This document shows positions 1 to 8,578 of a DNA stretch of 45,093 nucleotides, piece after piece. Each line of letters begins with the position of its first letter. The first letter of the stretch is position 1. Under the pieces are notes generated by a model. That model did not search any database, was not told where the DNA came from, and saw only the letters and a program-made list of their open reading frames with translations. The stretch lies in the NCBI GenBank assembly GCA_028278145.1, contig JANQEV010000086.1, forward strand, positions 1-45,093, given 5' to 3'. The translations under genes and the position numbers were made by a program. This DNA comes from Chromatiales bacterium (GTDB lineage: Bacteria > Pseudomonadota > Gammaproteobacteria > Chromatiales > Chromatiaceae).

Positions 1-2
1 CC

Positions 3-260
3 CTGTTCATTGGTAACCTGGGAGACAGGATCGCCTACGGCTCGAGTGCGTTTTATGGCGACTGGGGGGATGTGGGCAAGATGCTGCGCTCTGATGTAAG
101 GAAGATGCAACTGGCTTTGGAAAAGAAGGGTTACGATGTGGGTGGTGCCGATGGTCTGCCAGGGTATAAAACCCGCCGCTCCATCGGGGAGTGGCAGAAG
201 AAAAAAGGGCTTATACCCAGTTGCTTTCCCACCTCTAAACTGGTGTCGAAACTGCGGTAG
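3..260 (+). CDS. Lytic murein transglycosylase, C-terminal fragment with peptidoglycan-binding domain
   Basis: The reading frame is open to the left edge, so only the last 85 residues are present. They begin LFIGNLGDRIAYGSS, which resembles the end of the catalytic domain of MltB/Slt35-like soluble lytic transglycosylases. A peptidoglycan-binding type 1 module follows, with the usual pattern of two-residue repeats (RSDVRKMQLALEKKGYDVGG, then DGLPGYKTRRSIGEWQKKKG). Such enzymes cleave the MurNAc-GlcNAc bond in the periplasm to form 1,6-anhydro ends. The GTG at 72 is not taken as a start because the same frame continues upstream with family-like residues. The TAG stop at 258-260 forms the outer end of the left arm of an inverted repeat, so the last residues may have been changed by insertion of that element. 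The catalytic region lies outside the window. Confidence 0.65.
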   Translation: MFIGNLGDRIAYGSSAFYGDWGDVGKMLRSDVRKMQLALEKKGYDVGGADGLPGYKTRRSIGEWQKKKGLIPSCFPTSKLVSKLR

Positions 261-526
261 GGCCTGTTAACACTATGTAGAAACCCAGCGTTTGCTCTCA
301 AATGAGGCCAGACAAGGCGCACAGAGTGCAGTTTGGTTGTTCCAAATAAACGATGTGCAACGCCGCATGGTCTTATTTGAGAGCCAACCCGAAGGGACGG
401 GGCCATTTCCCACATGACTGTGTTGCACTTTCGCTTATGTACAGCAAGTACACGGCGCTTAGTGCGCCTGGTCCTGTGAAAAATGGTCTCCGTCGATGAA
501 TATCTACATAATGTTAACAGGCCCTA
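258..526. mobile_element. MITE-like element with 23-bp terminal inverted repeats
   Basis: The arms at 258-280 (TAGGGCCTGTTAACACTATG...) and 504-526 (its complement, ending TTAACAGGCCCTA) match at 22 of 23 positions. The 269-bp element carries further internal complementarity: GCTCTCAAATGAGGCC near 294 against GGTCTTATTTGAGAGCC near 370, and the short hairpin GGCGC-ttagt-GCGCC near 455. No plausible gene is inside; a 94-codon antisense frame crosses it but has no coding look. Terminal repeats, internal foldback and lack of coding capacity fit a non-autonomous miniature element or an extended palindromic intergenic repeat. The outermost TA at both ends could be a target duplication. The terminal TAG serves as stop codon for the gene on each side. 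Family name unknown. Confidence 0.7.
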
Positions 527-1813
527 TCTGATGTTACTGATTACATCCCGCACTGCTGCGGTCAGGGTGTGCAGATCTTTATCGTTCATGATATAGGGCG
601 GCATCAGGTAGATCAGACGTCCAAACGGGCGTACCCACACTCCTGCTTCAATAAATGCAGGTTGCACAGTTTTCATATCTACCGGCTCTGCCATCTCCAC
701 TACGCCGATAGCCCCCAGTACCCTCACATCTGCGACTGTTTTCAGCTCTCTGCAAGGTACCAGTCCCTGATGCAGGTTGATTTCGATCTTGGATACACGG
801 GTGTGCCATGGTGAGTCAGTGAGCAGGTGCAGGCTGGCCAGGCCAGCAGAGCAGGCCAGGGGATTGGCCATAAATGTAGGGCCATGCATGAAGAGACCAG
901 GATCTCCACTACTGATGGTTTCGCTGATCTCCCTGGTGGTTAAGGTTGCTGCCAGGGTCATGTAACCACCGGTTAGAGCCTTACCAACACACATAATATC
1001 TGGTGAGATGTCGGCATGTTCGCAGGCAAACATCTTCCCGGTGCGTCCAAAGCCGGTTGCGATCTCATCCAGGATCAACAACACATCATGTTTATCACAC
1101 AGTTCACGTACCCGTTTCAGGTACTCCGCCGAATAGAAACGCATGCCACCAGCACCCTGTACTATAGGTTCCAGAATTACGGCCGCGACCTGTTTATGAT
1201 TTTCTGCCAGGCGCTGGGCAAAGGGGGCAATATCCCCATCACTGCAAGCTGTATTAAAACCACAGGCAGGTGCATCTACAAACAGCTGTTGTGGCAATAC
1301 TCCTGAGAAGATGGAGTGCATACCGTTTATCGGATCACATACTGACATGGCGCCGAAGGTGTCACCATGATAGCCGTTACGGATGGTAAGAAATTTCTGT
1401 TTCTCCGGGTGCTTTTTGGCATGCCAGTACTGCAGGGCCATCTTCATGGCTACTTCCACTGAAACGGAGCCAGAATCAGCAAAGAATACAGTCTGTAGTG
1501 GTACCGGAGTTAGCTCCACCAGCTTGGCTGCAAGTTCCACTGCCGGTTGGTGGGTTAAACCACCAAACATGATATGGGACATGCGTCCCAGTTGCTCCTC
1601 AATAGCGCGGTTCATTTGCGGATGGTTATAGCCATGGATGGCGCACCACCAGGATGACATGCCATCCAGTAGCTCACGCCCATCAACCAGCCGTATCCTT
1701 ACACCTTGTGCGGACTCTACGGGAAATATGGGCAGGCCAGAGCCAATGGAGCTGTATGGGTGCCAAACCAGGCTGTTATCCAGCGCCATTATCTGTTCTT
1801 GGTTCATGCTCAT
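524..1813 (-). CDS. bioA: Adenosylmethionine-8-amino-7-oxononanoate aminotransferase
   Basis: BioA makes 7,8-diaminopelargonate from KAPA using S-adenosylmethionine as amino donor, the antepenultimate step of biotin synthesis in the cytoplasm. The 429 residues match the family length. The N-terminus has the BioA signature LVWHPYSSIGS and the substrate-site MSSWWCAIHGYNHP. It is followed by the class-III aminotransferase core with FADSGSVSVEVAMKMA, NGYHGDTFGAMS, the PLP-ring aspartate in LLILDEIATGFGRTG, and the Schiff-base lysine K278 in VGKALTGGY. Two ATG codons (1813 and 1807) are possible starts; neither has a strong Shine-Dalgarno sequence. No other bio gene is nearby, so the enzyme stands apart from any bioBFHCD operon. 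Its stop codon TAG is contributed by the right arm of the inverted-repeat element. Confidence 0.95.
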   Translation of the reverse strand: MSMNQEQIMALDNSLVWHPYSSIGSGLPIFPVESAQGVRIRLVDGRELLDGMSSWWCAIHGYNHPQMNRAIEEQLGRMSHIMFGGLTHQPAVELAAKLVELTPVPLQTVFFADSGSVSVEVAMKMALQYWHAKKHPEKQKFLTIRNGYHGDTFGAMSVCDPINGMHSIFSGVLPQQLFVDAPACGFNTACSDGDIAPFAQRLAENHKQVAAVILEPIVQGAGGMRFYSAEYLKRVRELCDKHDVLLILDEIATGFGRTGKMFACEHADISPDIMCVGKALTGGYMTLAATLTTREISETISSGDPGLFMHGPTFMANPLACSAGLASLHLLTDSPWHTRVSKIEINLHQGLVPCRELKTVADVRVLGAIGVVEMAEPVDMKTVQPAFIEAGVWVRPFGRLIYLMPPYIMNDKDLHTLTAAVRDVISNIR

Positions 1814-2268
1814 GGTTGTCTTATATCCCGAGGTTGAGTTTAGTGTGCATATTATAGGCTATAGGTCTACGCTCCTATGTTAAAAACCACCATGAATGGT
1901 CTCTGAGAGTGATATTCAACTATGGGCTGGCAGCTAGTGAGGAAAAAGGGCGTCAGCCACCAATCCGATGGAAGAGGGATAAAAAATGGCTGGTGACTGG
2001 CCAGAACTTACTGATAGATGGGGACTGCCGGGGGAGTACTGAATTCCGGTTCAAACCCTAAGAGTAAACAGGAAATATCAGTCTCTCCCAACAGCGAGGG
2101 AATTAAACCAAGTAATTTACTAGGAATCATTGATAATTCTCATTCTCCAGGTAGAATTTAAGGAGATGTTGGTTTTTCCCTCTTCAAATGTAGGTAGTTA
2201 GCCTCATCAGAAAGCCTGGGGAATTAAGTTCCTTGAGGTGCAGACTCACGGTAAATCACAGGTTTTAT
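1814..2268. other. 455-bp intergenic region between divergent bioA and phosphoesterase
   Basis: No convincing gene, RNA or terminator is seen here. It must hold the promoters of both flanking genes. A Fur-like half match (GATAATTCTCATTCT) lies at 2132-2146. It has a good first half but a shifted second half, so it is only a weak candidate. No BirA-type palindrome was found next to bioA. Confidence 0.4.
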
Positions 2269-3132
2269 ATGAAGATAGCGGTATTATCTGATGTGCACGG
2301 CAATCTACCGGCACTTGAAGCGGTATTGGAGGATATCGCCCGCTGGGTGCCGGATCAGGTAATCGTAAACGGTGACCTGATCAACCGTGGTCCATCCAGT
2401 CACCAGGTTCTGCAACTGTTGTTACAACAATGTCCAGAAAGCACATTTCTGAAGGGTAACCATGAGTCATTTGTCCTGGCCTGTGGTTTGGATGAGGAAC
2501 CAAGGAGCGGGCCTATATATGAGATACGTCGCTTCGCGCACTGGACACATGAACAGATGGGTGAGGAGATGGAGCGAATCGCCCGGTGGGGTGACTCTCT
2601 AGACCTCGATGATTTAGATGGCGGCAGTCTGCATGTCACTCATGGAACCCGTCTGGGAAATCGTGATGGGATTAGCCCAAGGACAGAAGACCATGAACTT
2701 CCAGCCAAGCTTGGCGATCCACGTGATCTGTTTGTTACCTCCCATACCCACTGGCCATTAGTGCGAAAATTCAATGATACCCTGTTGGTGAATAGCGGCT
2801 CGGTTGGTTCACCTTTTGATCGTGACCATCGTAGCTGTTATGCACAACTGAGTTTTTCCCGTGGTCGCTGGCGGGTAGAAATTGTGCGGCTGGATTATGA
2901 CTGGTCTCAGACTGAGAGAGATTATGTGGAAACTGGTTTTATAGAGGCAGGGGGACCCATAACCAGAGTTATGTTGATGGAACTACGCTATGCTCGTGGC
3001 ATGATTGCCCCCTGGATGCGTAACTATGAGGCCGCAGTATTGCGGGGTGACATAACACTGGAGCGGTCGGTGGAACTGCATCTGGAACAGATGCTGGGAA
3101 GCCAGTCCAGAAAGAAGACCATAGCTATCTAG
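2269..3132 (+). CDS. Calcineurin-like metallophosphoesterase
   Basis: A 287-residue protein of the YfcE/Metallophos_2 class. All metal-binding blocks are visible in order: SDVHGNLPALEAVL at the N-terminus (Asp and His of block I), VNGDLINRGP (block II), KGNHE (block III), and TSHTHWP with VNSGSVGSPFDRD (blocks IV-V). These ligate two divalent metals that hydrolyse phosphoesters; the substrate cannot be told from sequence. A further 80-90 residues follow the core (LDYDWSQTERDYVETGF onward) and may shape specificity. The ATG at 2269 is chosen because block I then begins at residue 3, as usual; the frame runs 12 codons further upstream only from a TTG. The gene stands alone, diverging from bioA across a long intergenic region. 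Confidence 0.85.
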   Translation: MKIAVLSDVHGNLPALEAVLEDIARWVPDQVIVNGDLINRGPSSHQVLQLLLQQCPESTFLKGNHESFVLACGLDEEPRSGPIYEIRRFAHWTHEQMGEEMERIARWGDSLDLDDLDGGSLHVTHGTRLGNRDGISPRTEDHELPAKLGDPRDLFVTSHTHWPLVRKFNDTLLVNSGSVGSPFDRDHRSCYAQLSFSRGRWRVEIVRLDYDWSQTERDYVETGFIEAGGPITRVMLMELRYARGMIAPWMRNYEAAVLRGDITLERSVELHLEQMLGSQSRKKTIAI

Positions 3133-3299
3133 CAGATCTGGCTGGTTAGTCCCTATCAGTTAAGTGACGGGTAAACAGAGTTCTGCAGCTGATGAATATT
3201 CTGTTCGTACCAGCGTGGACTGATAATAAAAGCCGAAACCATACAATTGCACTATGCTTGAGCAAACAATCATCTAAGAAGGGTGTATTATTAGATTGA

Positions 3300-3319
3300 T
3301 GTCACATTGGAATGTGGCA
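3300..3319. promoter_or_regulatory. Near-perfect 20-bp palindrome upstream of acyltransferase-hydrolase
   Basis: TGTCACATT-GG-AATGTGGCA has two nine-base arms with one mismatch, centred 48 bp before the GTG start at 3358. There is no T-tract, so it is more like an operator than a terminator. The cognate regulator is unknown, and it does not resemble FadR or PsrA sites. Confidence 0.4.
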
Positions 3320-3357
3320 CATGTCCATCCTGGGATTAGCTTGGGGGTGTTCTGGTT

Positions 3358-5634
3358 GTGGAAGGTTTTGAAGAACTAAAAATAAATACTTCTACCTACC
3401 AGTGGTCGGTCCGGGTTATTTCTATCCTGAAGCGGCTACTTAGTGTCAACATCAAGATGCATCATGATGAAGGGCAGGTGGCAGATGGTGAGATCTTCCT
3501 GTTCAATCATTTTGCCCGCTTTGAGACCTTTATCCCCCAATACCTCATCTATCAGGAGGACGGCTCCTACTGTCGTTCTCTGGCGGCGGAAGAGTTTTTC
3601 GATGAGGATGATGGCTTCTCCAGCTATCTTCTGAGCGTCGGAGCCGTACCCAATAAATATCCCAGACTGATGCCTTTTCTGGCTGGAGAGATCCTGCGTG
3701 GCCGTAAGGTCATCATCTTCCCTGAAGGCGGTATGGTGAAGGACCGTCGGGTGCATGACCGTAAGGGGCGTTACAGTATCTACTCCAGAAGTGCCAAGGA
3801 ACGTAGAAAGCACCATACCGGAGCTGCAGTACTCTCACTTAAGGTGGATCTGCTCAAACAATCCATCCGCAACTCATTTGACCGGGGTGATGATAAGAGT
3901 ATCGACAACTGGCTGAACATCCTGGAGCTAGAGGACAGGAGCGCCCTGCAGGCAACAGTGCAGCGAAAATCAACCATTGTTCCCGCTAACATTACTTTCT
4001 ATCCAATGCGGGTGGGGGATAACCTGCTACGGCGTGGGGTTGAGTTGTTTAATAAAGGGATAAGTAAACGTCTCTCTGAGGAGTTGTTGATAGAGGGGAA
4101 TATCCTGCTCAAGCATACAGATATGGATATTCGCCTGGGTGATCTGATTCACACCGATGAGTACTGGAAGAGATGGGAGCGTCTGGTTACCCGGCGCTGC
4201 AGCAACTGCATCAAGAGCCTGGATGACCTGTTGGTGCCAAACCCATCCAGGAGCAGCATGGAAAGACGTTACCTGTCTGCTCGAATCCGACATAACTCTG
4301 AGAAGTTACGTGATTGCTATATGCGTGGCATCTATGAGGAGGTGACCATTAACCTGAGTCATCTCGCCTCACTGATAATCTATTCACACCTGGAAAAAGG
4401 GATACAGGATGTAGACTATGATGCCTTTCATCGCATGCTGTATCTGGCGGTTAAGTATGCCCAGGCACTACCACATATAAATCTGCATCGTAGTCTGAGG
4501 AACCCAGGGGCCTACGCAGAACTTCTGGCCGGCAAATGTGAAGGACTGGATCAGTTTATTAATACATCATCTCAGCTGGAGCTGGTAGAGCTTGAAGGTG
4601 GTCGCTATCGTTTTATGCCAAAGCTATGTGCTGAGCATGATTTTGACGTGATACGCACCGAAAACATGGTTGAGGTTTATGCCAATGAAGCCAAGCCTGT
4701 ACAAGGAATAGAATCGGTAGTGGAGAAGGCTGTGGCCGATTCGGTAGATCCGGATGCAAAAGAGATTGCCAGGTTCAGGTTCAGTGATATGCAGATATCC
4801 CATAAATGGGATCGTGAGATTTTCTATAAACCGCAATATGCTGAGATCAACCAGAAGGAGACTGCAACAGAGAGGAGTGATCCTTTCTTTATCCTGCCTG
4901 AGCATCATAAAGATCTGGGAGTGATTCTAACCCATGGCTTTTTAGCTACCCCGGCTGAGGTGCGGGAGTTTGGTGAACAGCTTTCAACCCATGGTTACCC
5001 GGTGGTAGGTCCGCGATTGAAGGGGCACGGTACCTCTCCCTGGGATCTGCGTGAATGCAGTTGGGAGGAGTGGTTGGGGTCAGTACGCCGGGCATATGAA
5101 ATCATGTCTGCCCACTGCAGCCAGATATGCCTGGTTGGCTTCTCCTCTGGCGGAGCACTTTCACTGCTTCTGGCATCAGAGCAGCTGGATGGGCTGACCG
5201 GCGTGGTGACCATCTCAGTACCCATCAAGTTTATGAATAAGAACATGGTATTCGTTCCACTGCTGCATACGGCCAACAAGCTGGTGAGTTGGGTGCCATC
5301 ATATGAAGGGATAATGCCGTTCAGGCACAATGACAATACCGAACACCCAAACATCAACTACCGTTCCATGCCAGTACACGCGCTATCTGAACTGCGCCTG
5401 ATGGTTTCTGAGCTGGAGGAGAGGCTTAAGGATGTGCACTGTCCAGCTCTGATACTTCAGGCTGATAGAGATCCTGTGGTTGATCCTGAGAGTGCAGATA
5501 TTGTCATGGACAAACTTGGTAGTAGTGACAAACGCCTGGAGATTATACCATCCACCCGTCATGGCACACTGTATGAGGATATTGGAGACACCAGAAAGCT
5601 AATATTTGATTATCTAGAACAATTGAGTGAGTAG
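3358..5634 (+). CDS. PlsC-like acyltransferase fused to an alpha/beta hydrolase
   Basis: A 758-residue two-domain protein. The N-terminal part shows the glycerolipid acyltransferase blocks: NHFARFET (H51-x4-E56, a glutamate in place of the usual aspartate of HX4D) and IFPEGG (residues 120-125). The middle (about 200-510) is helical and charged with no domain I recognise. The C-terminal part, from about 520, is an alpha/beta hydrolase close to monoacylglycerol lipases/Est30: LTHGFLATP oxyanion region, GHGTSPWDLRECSWEEW, nucleophile S596 in GFSSG, D703 in LQADRDPVVD, and H735 in STRHGT. It may remodel or salvage glycerolipids by hydrolysis and reacylation. The start GTG follows TTGGGGGTG as a possible ribosome site. 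The gene precedes a lipoprotein gene 12 bp downstream, probably in one transcript. There is no signal peptide, so a cytoplasmic or inner-face location is likely. Confidence 0.85.
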   Translation: MEGFEELKINTSTYQWSVRVISILKRLLSVNIKMHHDEGQVADGEIFLFNHFARFETFIPQYLIYQEDGSYCRSLAAEEFFDEDDGFSSYLLSVGAVPNKYPRLMPFLAGEILRGRKVIIFPEGGMVKDRRVHDRKGRYSIYSRSAKERRKHHTGAAVLSLKVDLLKQSIRNSFDRGDDKSIDNWLNILELEDRSALQATVQRKSTIVPANITFYPMRVGDNLLRRGVELFNKGISKRLSEELLIEGNILLKHTDMDIRLGDLIHTDEYWKRWERLVTRRCSNCIKSLDDLLVPNPSRSSMERRYLSARIRHNSEKLRDCYMRGIYEEVTINLSHLASLIIYSHLEKGIQDVDYDAFHRMLYLAVKYAQALPHINLHRSLRNPGAYAELLAGKCEGLDQFINTSSQLELVELEGGRYRFMPKLCAEHDFDVIRTENMVEVYANEAKPVQGIESVVEKAVADSVDPDAKEIARFRFSDMQISHKWDREIFYKPQYAEINQKETATERSDPFFILPEHHKDLGVILTHGFLATPAEVREFGEQLSTHGYPVVGPRLKGHGTSPWDLRECSWEEWLGSVRRAYEIMSAHCSQICLVGFSSGGALSLLLASEQLDGLTGVVTISVPIKFMNKNMVFVPLLHTANKLVSWVPSYEGIMPFRHNDNTEHPNINYRSMPVHALSELRLMVSELEERLKDVHCPALILQADRDPVVDPESADIVMDKLGSSDKRLEIIPSTRHGTLYEDIGDTRKLIFDYLEQLSE

Positions 5635-5646
5635 TTAGGACAGATC

Positions 5647-6177
5647 ATGCATAGGTTACTGAGACATGTGTGTAAGCAGGCTGCTGTGGTTACCAGCATA
5701 CTGTCACTGTCTCTCCTTGTTGCCTGCTCCAGCACTCCAAGTGAGGAGGCCATTCATCAGCTAATTCAGGATGGGATAAACATGGCCGAATCCCATGACG
5801 TTAGAGGGATGATGGAGCTACTTGAGGATGGCTTTATTGCCGGTCCTGGTCATCATCAAAAGAGAGAAGTGAGAGGAATACTCTTTGTAATGCTCAAGAG
5901 ATACGGGAAATTTCGCATTATGCATCCCCGGCCATCAATTACATTATCTGATGATGAACAGAGTGCCATTGTGAAAATGAATTTTCTTATTGCCAGAAAA
6001 CAGCAGCTGTTCCCGGAACTGGAACAGCTCTACAAGGAGCCTGTGGCCTGGTTGGAGACCGTGGATAAGAATGCAGACCTATACACACTCTCAATGGAAC
6101 TGGGGGCAGGGTCAGGAGAGTGGTTGCTGAAGAGGGCTAGGATAACCAGATTTACTCGTCCCCATGGCAGCTTGTAG
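5647..6177 (+). CDS. Predicted lipoprotein, NTF2-like fold possible
   Basis: A 176-residue protein with a charged start, a hydrophobic stretch and a lipobox LVAC ending at C27 (SLLVAC-SSTPS). It would be lipidated and anchored to a membrane, most likely the outer one, as no aspartate follows the cysteine. The mature part (EEAIHQLIQDGINMAESHD, later IVKMNFLIARK and a closing WLLKRARITRF) has the helix-then-curved-sheet layout of small NTF2/SnoaL-like domains, but no catalytic residues can be assigned. It follows the acyltransferase-hydrolase by 12 bp and is likely co-expressed with it. Function unknown. Confidence 0.7.
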   Translation: MHRLLRHVCKQAAVVTSILSLSLLVACSSTPSEEAIHQLIQDGINMAESHDVRGMMELLEDGFIAGPGHHQKREVRGILFVMLKRYGKFRIMHPRPSITLSDDEQSAIVKMNFLIARKQQLFPELEQLYKEPVAWLETVDKNADLYTLSMELGAGSGEWLLKRARITRFTRPHGSL

Positions 6178-6288
6178 GCAACAGATTTATGCCGGCCAGA
6201 CCAAGAAGTTGGCATATGATAACGCCAGGTTTCGAAAAGAAAACAACTGGGTTAGAATCAAATCAATCCAATAAGAATAGTTTGGCCT

Positions 6289-7890
6289 ATGACACTAGCC
6301 AGGTTTATCGTTAAGCACTGTTACCGCATTGATGATTCACCCAGGTATAAACGGGTGAAACGGTTCTTTTATGATCTGATTGAAAATCCCCGTTCTGCCA
6401 TACGTCCCTACTTTGATGTATTCATGATCCTGCTGGTCCTGGCCAGTGTGTTCATGCTGATGTATCAGGTAAAGGTGGATATGGGAGAGTTTGGTACCAC
6501 ATTTGAGCTGTGTGCCGTTTCTATTTTTCTCACCGAGTATCTCCTGCGTCTGTGGTTGTACAACGATGTTCACAGCATATTTATCGAGCACTTTGAACGG
6601 GCAGAGTTTGTAGACAAGCCCTTCAAACTTGGGCCGCCAGTGAAAGAGGTAATCCGCAAGAAGTGGGATTACATGACTACACCTCTGGCAGTTATTGACC
6701 TGTTAGCAATTATACCCAGCTATAGGCCGCTACGTTTTCTGCGTCTGTTTCTACTGTTTCGTCTGTTTAAACTATTTCGCTACGCCAGAAGCATCAATGA
6801 ATTTGCCAAGGTGCTTACGGAAAAACGCTTTGAGTTTTACACCCTGGCTATTTTTCTGGCCTTCGTGGTCTTTACCTCTGCTTCCGCAATCTACTTCTTT
6901 GAGGCCAAGGTAGAAGGTGGACAGATCGATAACTTTTTTGATGGTATCTATTGGGCCCTGGTTACCATCTCTACGGTGGGTTATGGCGATATTACACCGC
7001 AAACCACAGAAGGCCGGATGATAACGCTGGTGCTTATTATCTGCGGTATAGGTGTTATCTCTTTTACCACCTCGGTTATCGTCACCGCATTCAGTGAAAA
7101 GATGAATGAGATGCGTGACAACCGGGTGTTTGCTGAACTGGAGAAGCGCAAAGGGCAACACATCATTATTTGCGGTTTTGGTCGAGTCGGTCAGGTGGTG
7201 GCAGAGCGGCTGTTTCAGGACCGCGATCCTTTTGTGGTAATAGACTCGGAAATAGAGAATGTTAACCGGGCAAAGAAGATGGGTTATCTAGTTATTCATG
7301 GCAATGCAGATGATAGTGAACTGCTTGAGCAAGCGGGAATTCGGGATAAGGCCAAACAGATAATATGTCTGACCGATAGCGATGTAAGCAATGTATATAT
7401 CACCCTGACCGCCCGTTATCTCAATCCGGAAATTGAGATCATCTCCAGGGCCAACCGTGAACACACACTAAAGAAACTCTATCAGGCTGGTGCCAACCAG
7501 ACTGTGGCTCCATTTGAAGTGGTGGGGATGATTGCCGGTGAATATATCGGACAGCCCGTTGCGTTCGAAGCCCTGCATGGTGTGTTGTCAGGACATGAGG
7601 GTATTGGTCTGGATACGGTAGCAGTACATTCAGACACACTGCTAGATGGGACCAGGATTGGAGAGATAGATTTCTCTGCAAATAAACTGATCCTGTTTGG
7701 TGTGATAAGTCGCAGAGAAGCGCTGCTTGATGGCCTGACCTCAGTCTATGAGCTATCGGATCGTCGGCTGCACTTTAATCCCCAGGCAGATTTCCTGTTG
7801 TCTGGTGGTGATGTTCTGGTGTTGATTGGGCATAGGTTCAGTATTGTGCACTTCAAGGACAGCCTGGAGAGTGGTGTACTCAATGGATAA
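6289..7890 (+). CDS. Voltage-gated-type potassium channel with C-terminal RCK (TrkA-N/TrkA-C) module
   Basis: A 533-residue inner-membrane K+ channel of the Kch/Kv type. The N-terminal half has six predicted helices. One of them, RPLRFLRLFLLFRLFKLFRYARS, carries arginines every third or fourth position like an S4 voltage sensor. The pore helix leads to the selectivity filter TISTVGYGD (T229-D234). From about residue 285 there is an RCK domain: HIIICGFGRVGQVVAERLF (intact GxGxxG dinucleotide site) with the strand-ending acid in FVVIDSE. A TrkA-C domain follows (VHSDTLLDGTRIGEI to GGDVLVLIGH). Such domains gate the pore on binding nucleotides or ions. It overlaps the next gene by 8 bp, so the two proteins are probably coupled in translation and may assemble together. 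Confidence 0.92.
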   Translation: MTLARFIVKHCYRIDDSPRYKRVKRFFYDLIENPRSAIRPYFDVFMILLVLASVFMLMYQVKVDMGEFGTTFELCAVSIFLTEYLLRLWLYNDVHSIFIEHFERAEFVDKPFKLGPPVKEVIRKKWDYMTTPLAVIDLLAIIPSYRPLRFLRLFLLFRLFKLFRYARSINEFAKVLTEKRFEFYTLAIFLAFVVFTSASAIYFFEAKVEGGQIDNFFDGIYWALVTISTVGYGDITPQTTEGRMITLVLIICGIGVISFTTSVIVTAFSEKMNEMRDNRVFAELEKRKGQHIIICGFGRVGQVVAERLFQDRDPFVVIDSEIENVNRAKKMGYLVIHGNADDSELLEQAGIRDKAKQIICLTDSDVSNVYITLTARYLNPEIEIISRANREHTLKKLYQAGANQTVAPFEVVGMIAGEYIGQPVAFEALHGVLSGHEGIGLDTVAVHSDTLLDGTRIGEIDFSANKLILFGVISRREALLDGLTSVYELSDRRLHFNPQADFLLSGGDVLVLIGHRFSIVHFKDSLESGVLNG

Positions 7891-8578
7891 AGAGAAGATA
7901 ATCATTTTCGGTTGTAACTCTCTCAGTATTGCAGTGGCCTCAGAACTGAAAGACAGGGTTGGCGAACTACTGTTTGTCGCCCAGGACAAGGCCTGTATAG
8001 AGTCAATGGCAGAGCATGGGTATAACGCCCTGGAGGTAGACTATACAGATGATGACAAACTGAGAGAGTTGGGAATAGGACAGGATGTATCGGTGATCTT
8101 TGCCTTCTCTGAAGTGGATTCCAGAAATGTATTTCTAACCATATCTGCTCGAGATATTGATCCTGAAGTAAAGGTAATAGCCCTGACCCAGTCAGATGAT
8201 TCGGCAAACAAACTGCGTGCAGCCGGAGCCAGTAAGGTGATTGACCCGTATGAAATCAGTGGTCGCAAGATATACGATATGCTGAAGCGCCCACTAATTG
8301 CAGAGACTATTGAAAATGTTGTATTTGGCCAGAGTTGCCTAAATCTCTCTGAACTGACAGTGGATAAAGACTCATTCCTGGATGGAAAGCGCTTGGGGAC
8401 ATTAGAGCTTTCCAGACATTATGATCTGGTATTGATCGGCGTGGTGGACAAGGAATTGGGGGATGAATTTATCTTCTTAAGTAGTGGAACAGATCATAAG
8501 CTGGACCAGGGGGATGTGCTGGTAGTTGTGGGTCCGCCAGAGGAGATAGAACGTTTGCGACAGGATGCAGCTGCTTGA
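7883..8578 (+). CDS. Stand-alone TrkA-N/TrkA-C (RCK) protein
   Basis: A 231-residue protein with one TrkA-N domain (KIIIFGCNSLSIAVASEL, residues 4-21) and one TrkA-C domain (SELTVDKDSFLDGKRL to GDVLVVVGPPEE). The usual GxGxxG of the nucleotide-binding loop is replaced by GCNSLS, so dinucleotide binding may be lost or changed. ATG 7883 is chosen because it begins directly before the first beta strand and overlaps the stop of the channel gene (ATGGATAA). The protein parallels the cytoplasmic half of the channel, and may be a second gating-ring subunit or a sensor for the same pore. It could also serve a separate Trk transporter, but none is in the window. Confidence 0.85.
   Translation: MDKEKIIIFGCNSLSIAVASELKDRVGELLFVAQDKACIESMAEHGYNALEVDYTDDDKLRELGIGQDVSVIFAFSEVDSRNVFLTISARDIDPEVKVIALTQSDDSANKLRAAGASKVIDPYEISGRKIYDMLKRPLIAETIENVVFGQSCLNLSELTVDKDSFLDGKRLGTLELSRHYDLVLIGVVDKELGDEFIFLSSGTDHKLDQGDVLVVVGPPEEIERLRQDAAA

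Noticed and set aside
131..415. 94-codon antisense frame inside the inverted-repeat element
   Set aside because: It spans the element and the end of the transglycosylase gene, has no domain pattern and no ribosome site; the region is better explained by foldback DNA.
1814..1900. BirA operator near bioA
   Set aside because: No TTGTAAACC/GGTTTACAA-type dyad is present; only a loose GGTTTTTAACAT-like stretch.
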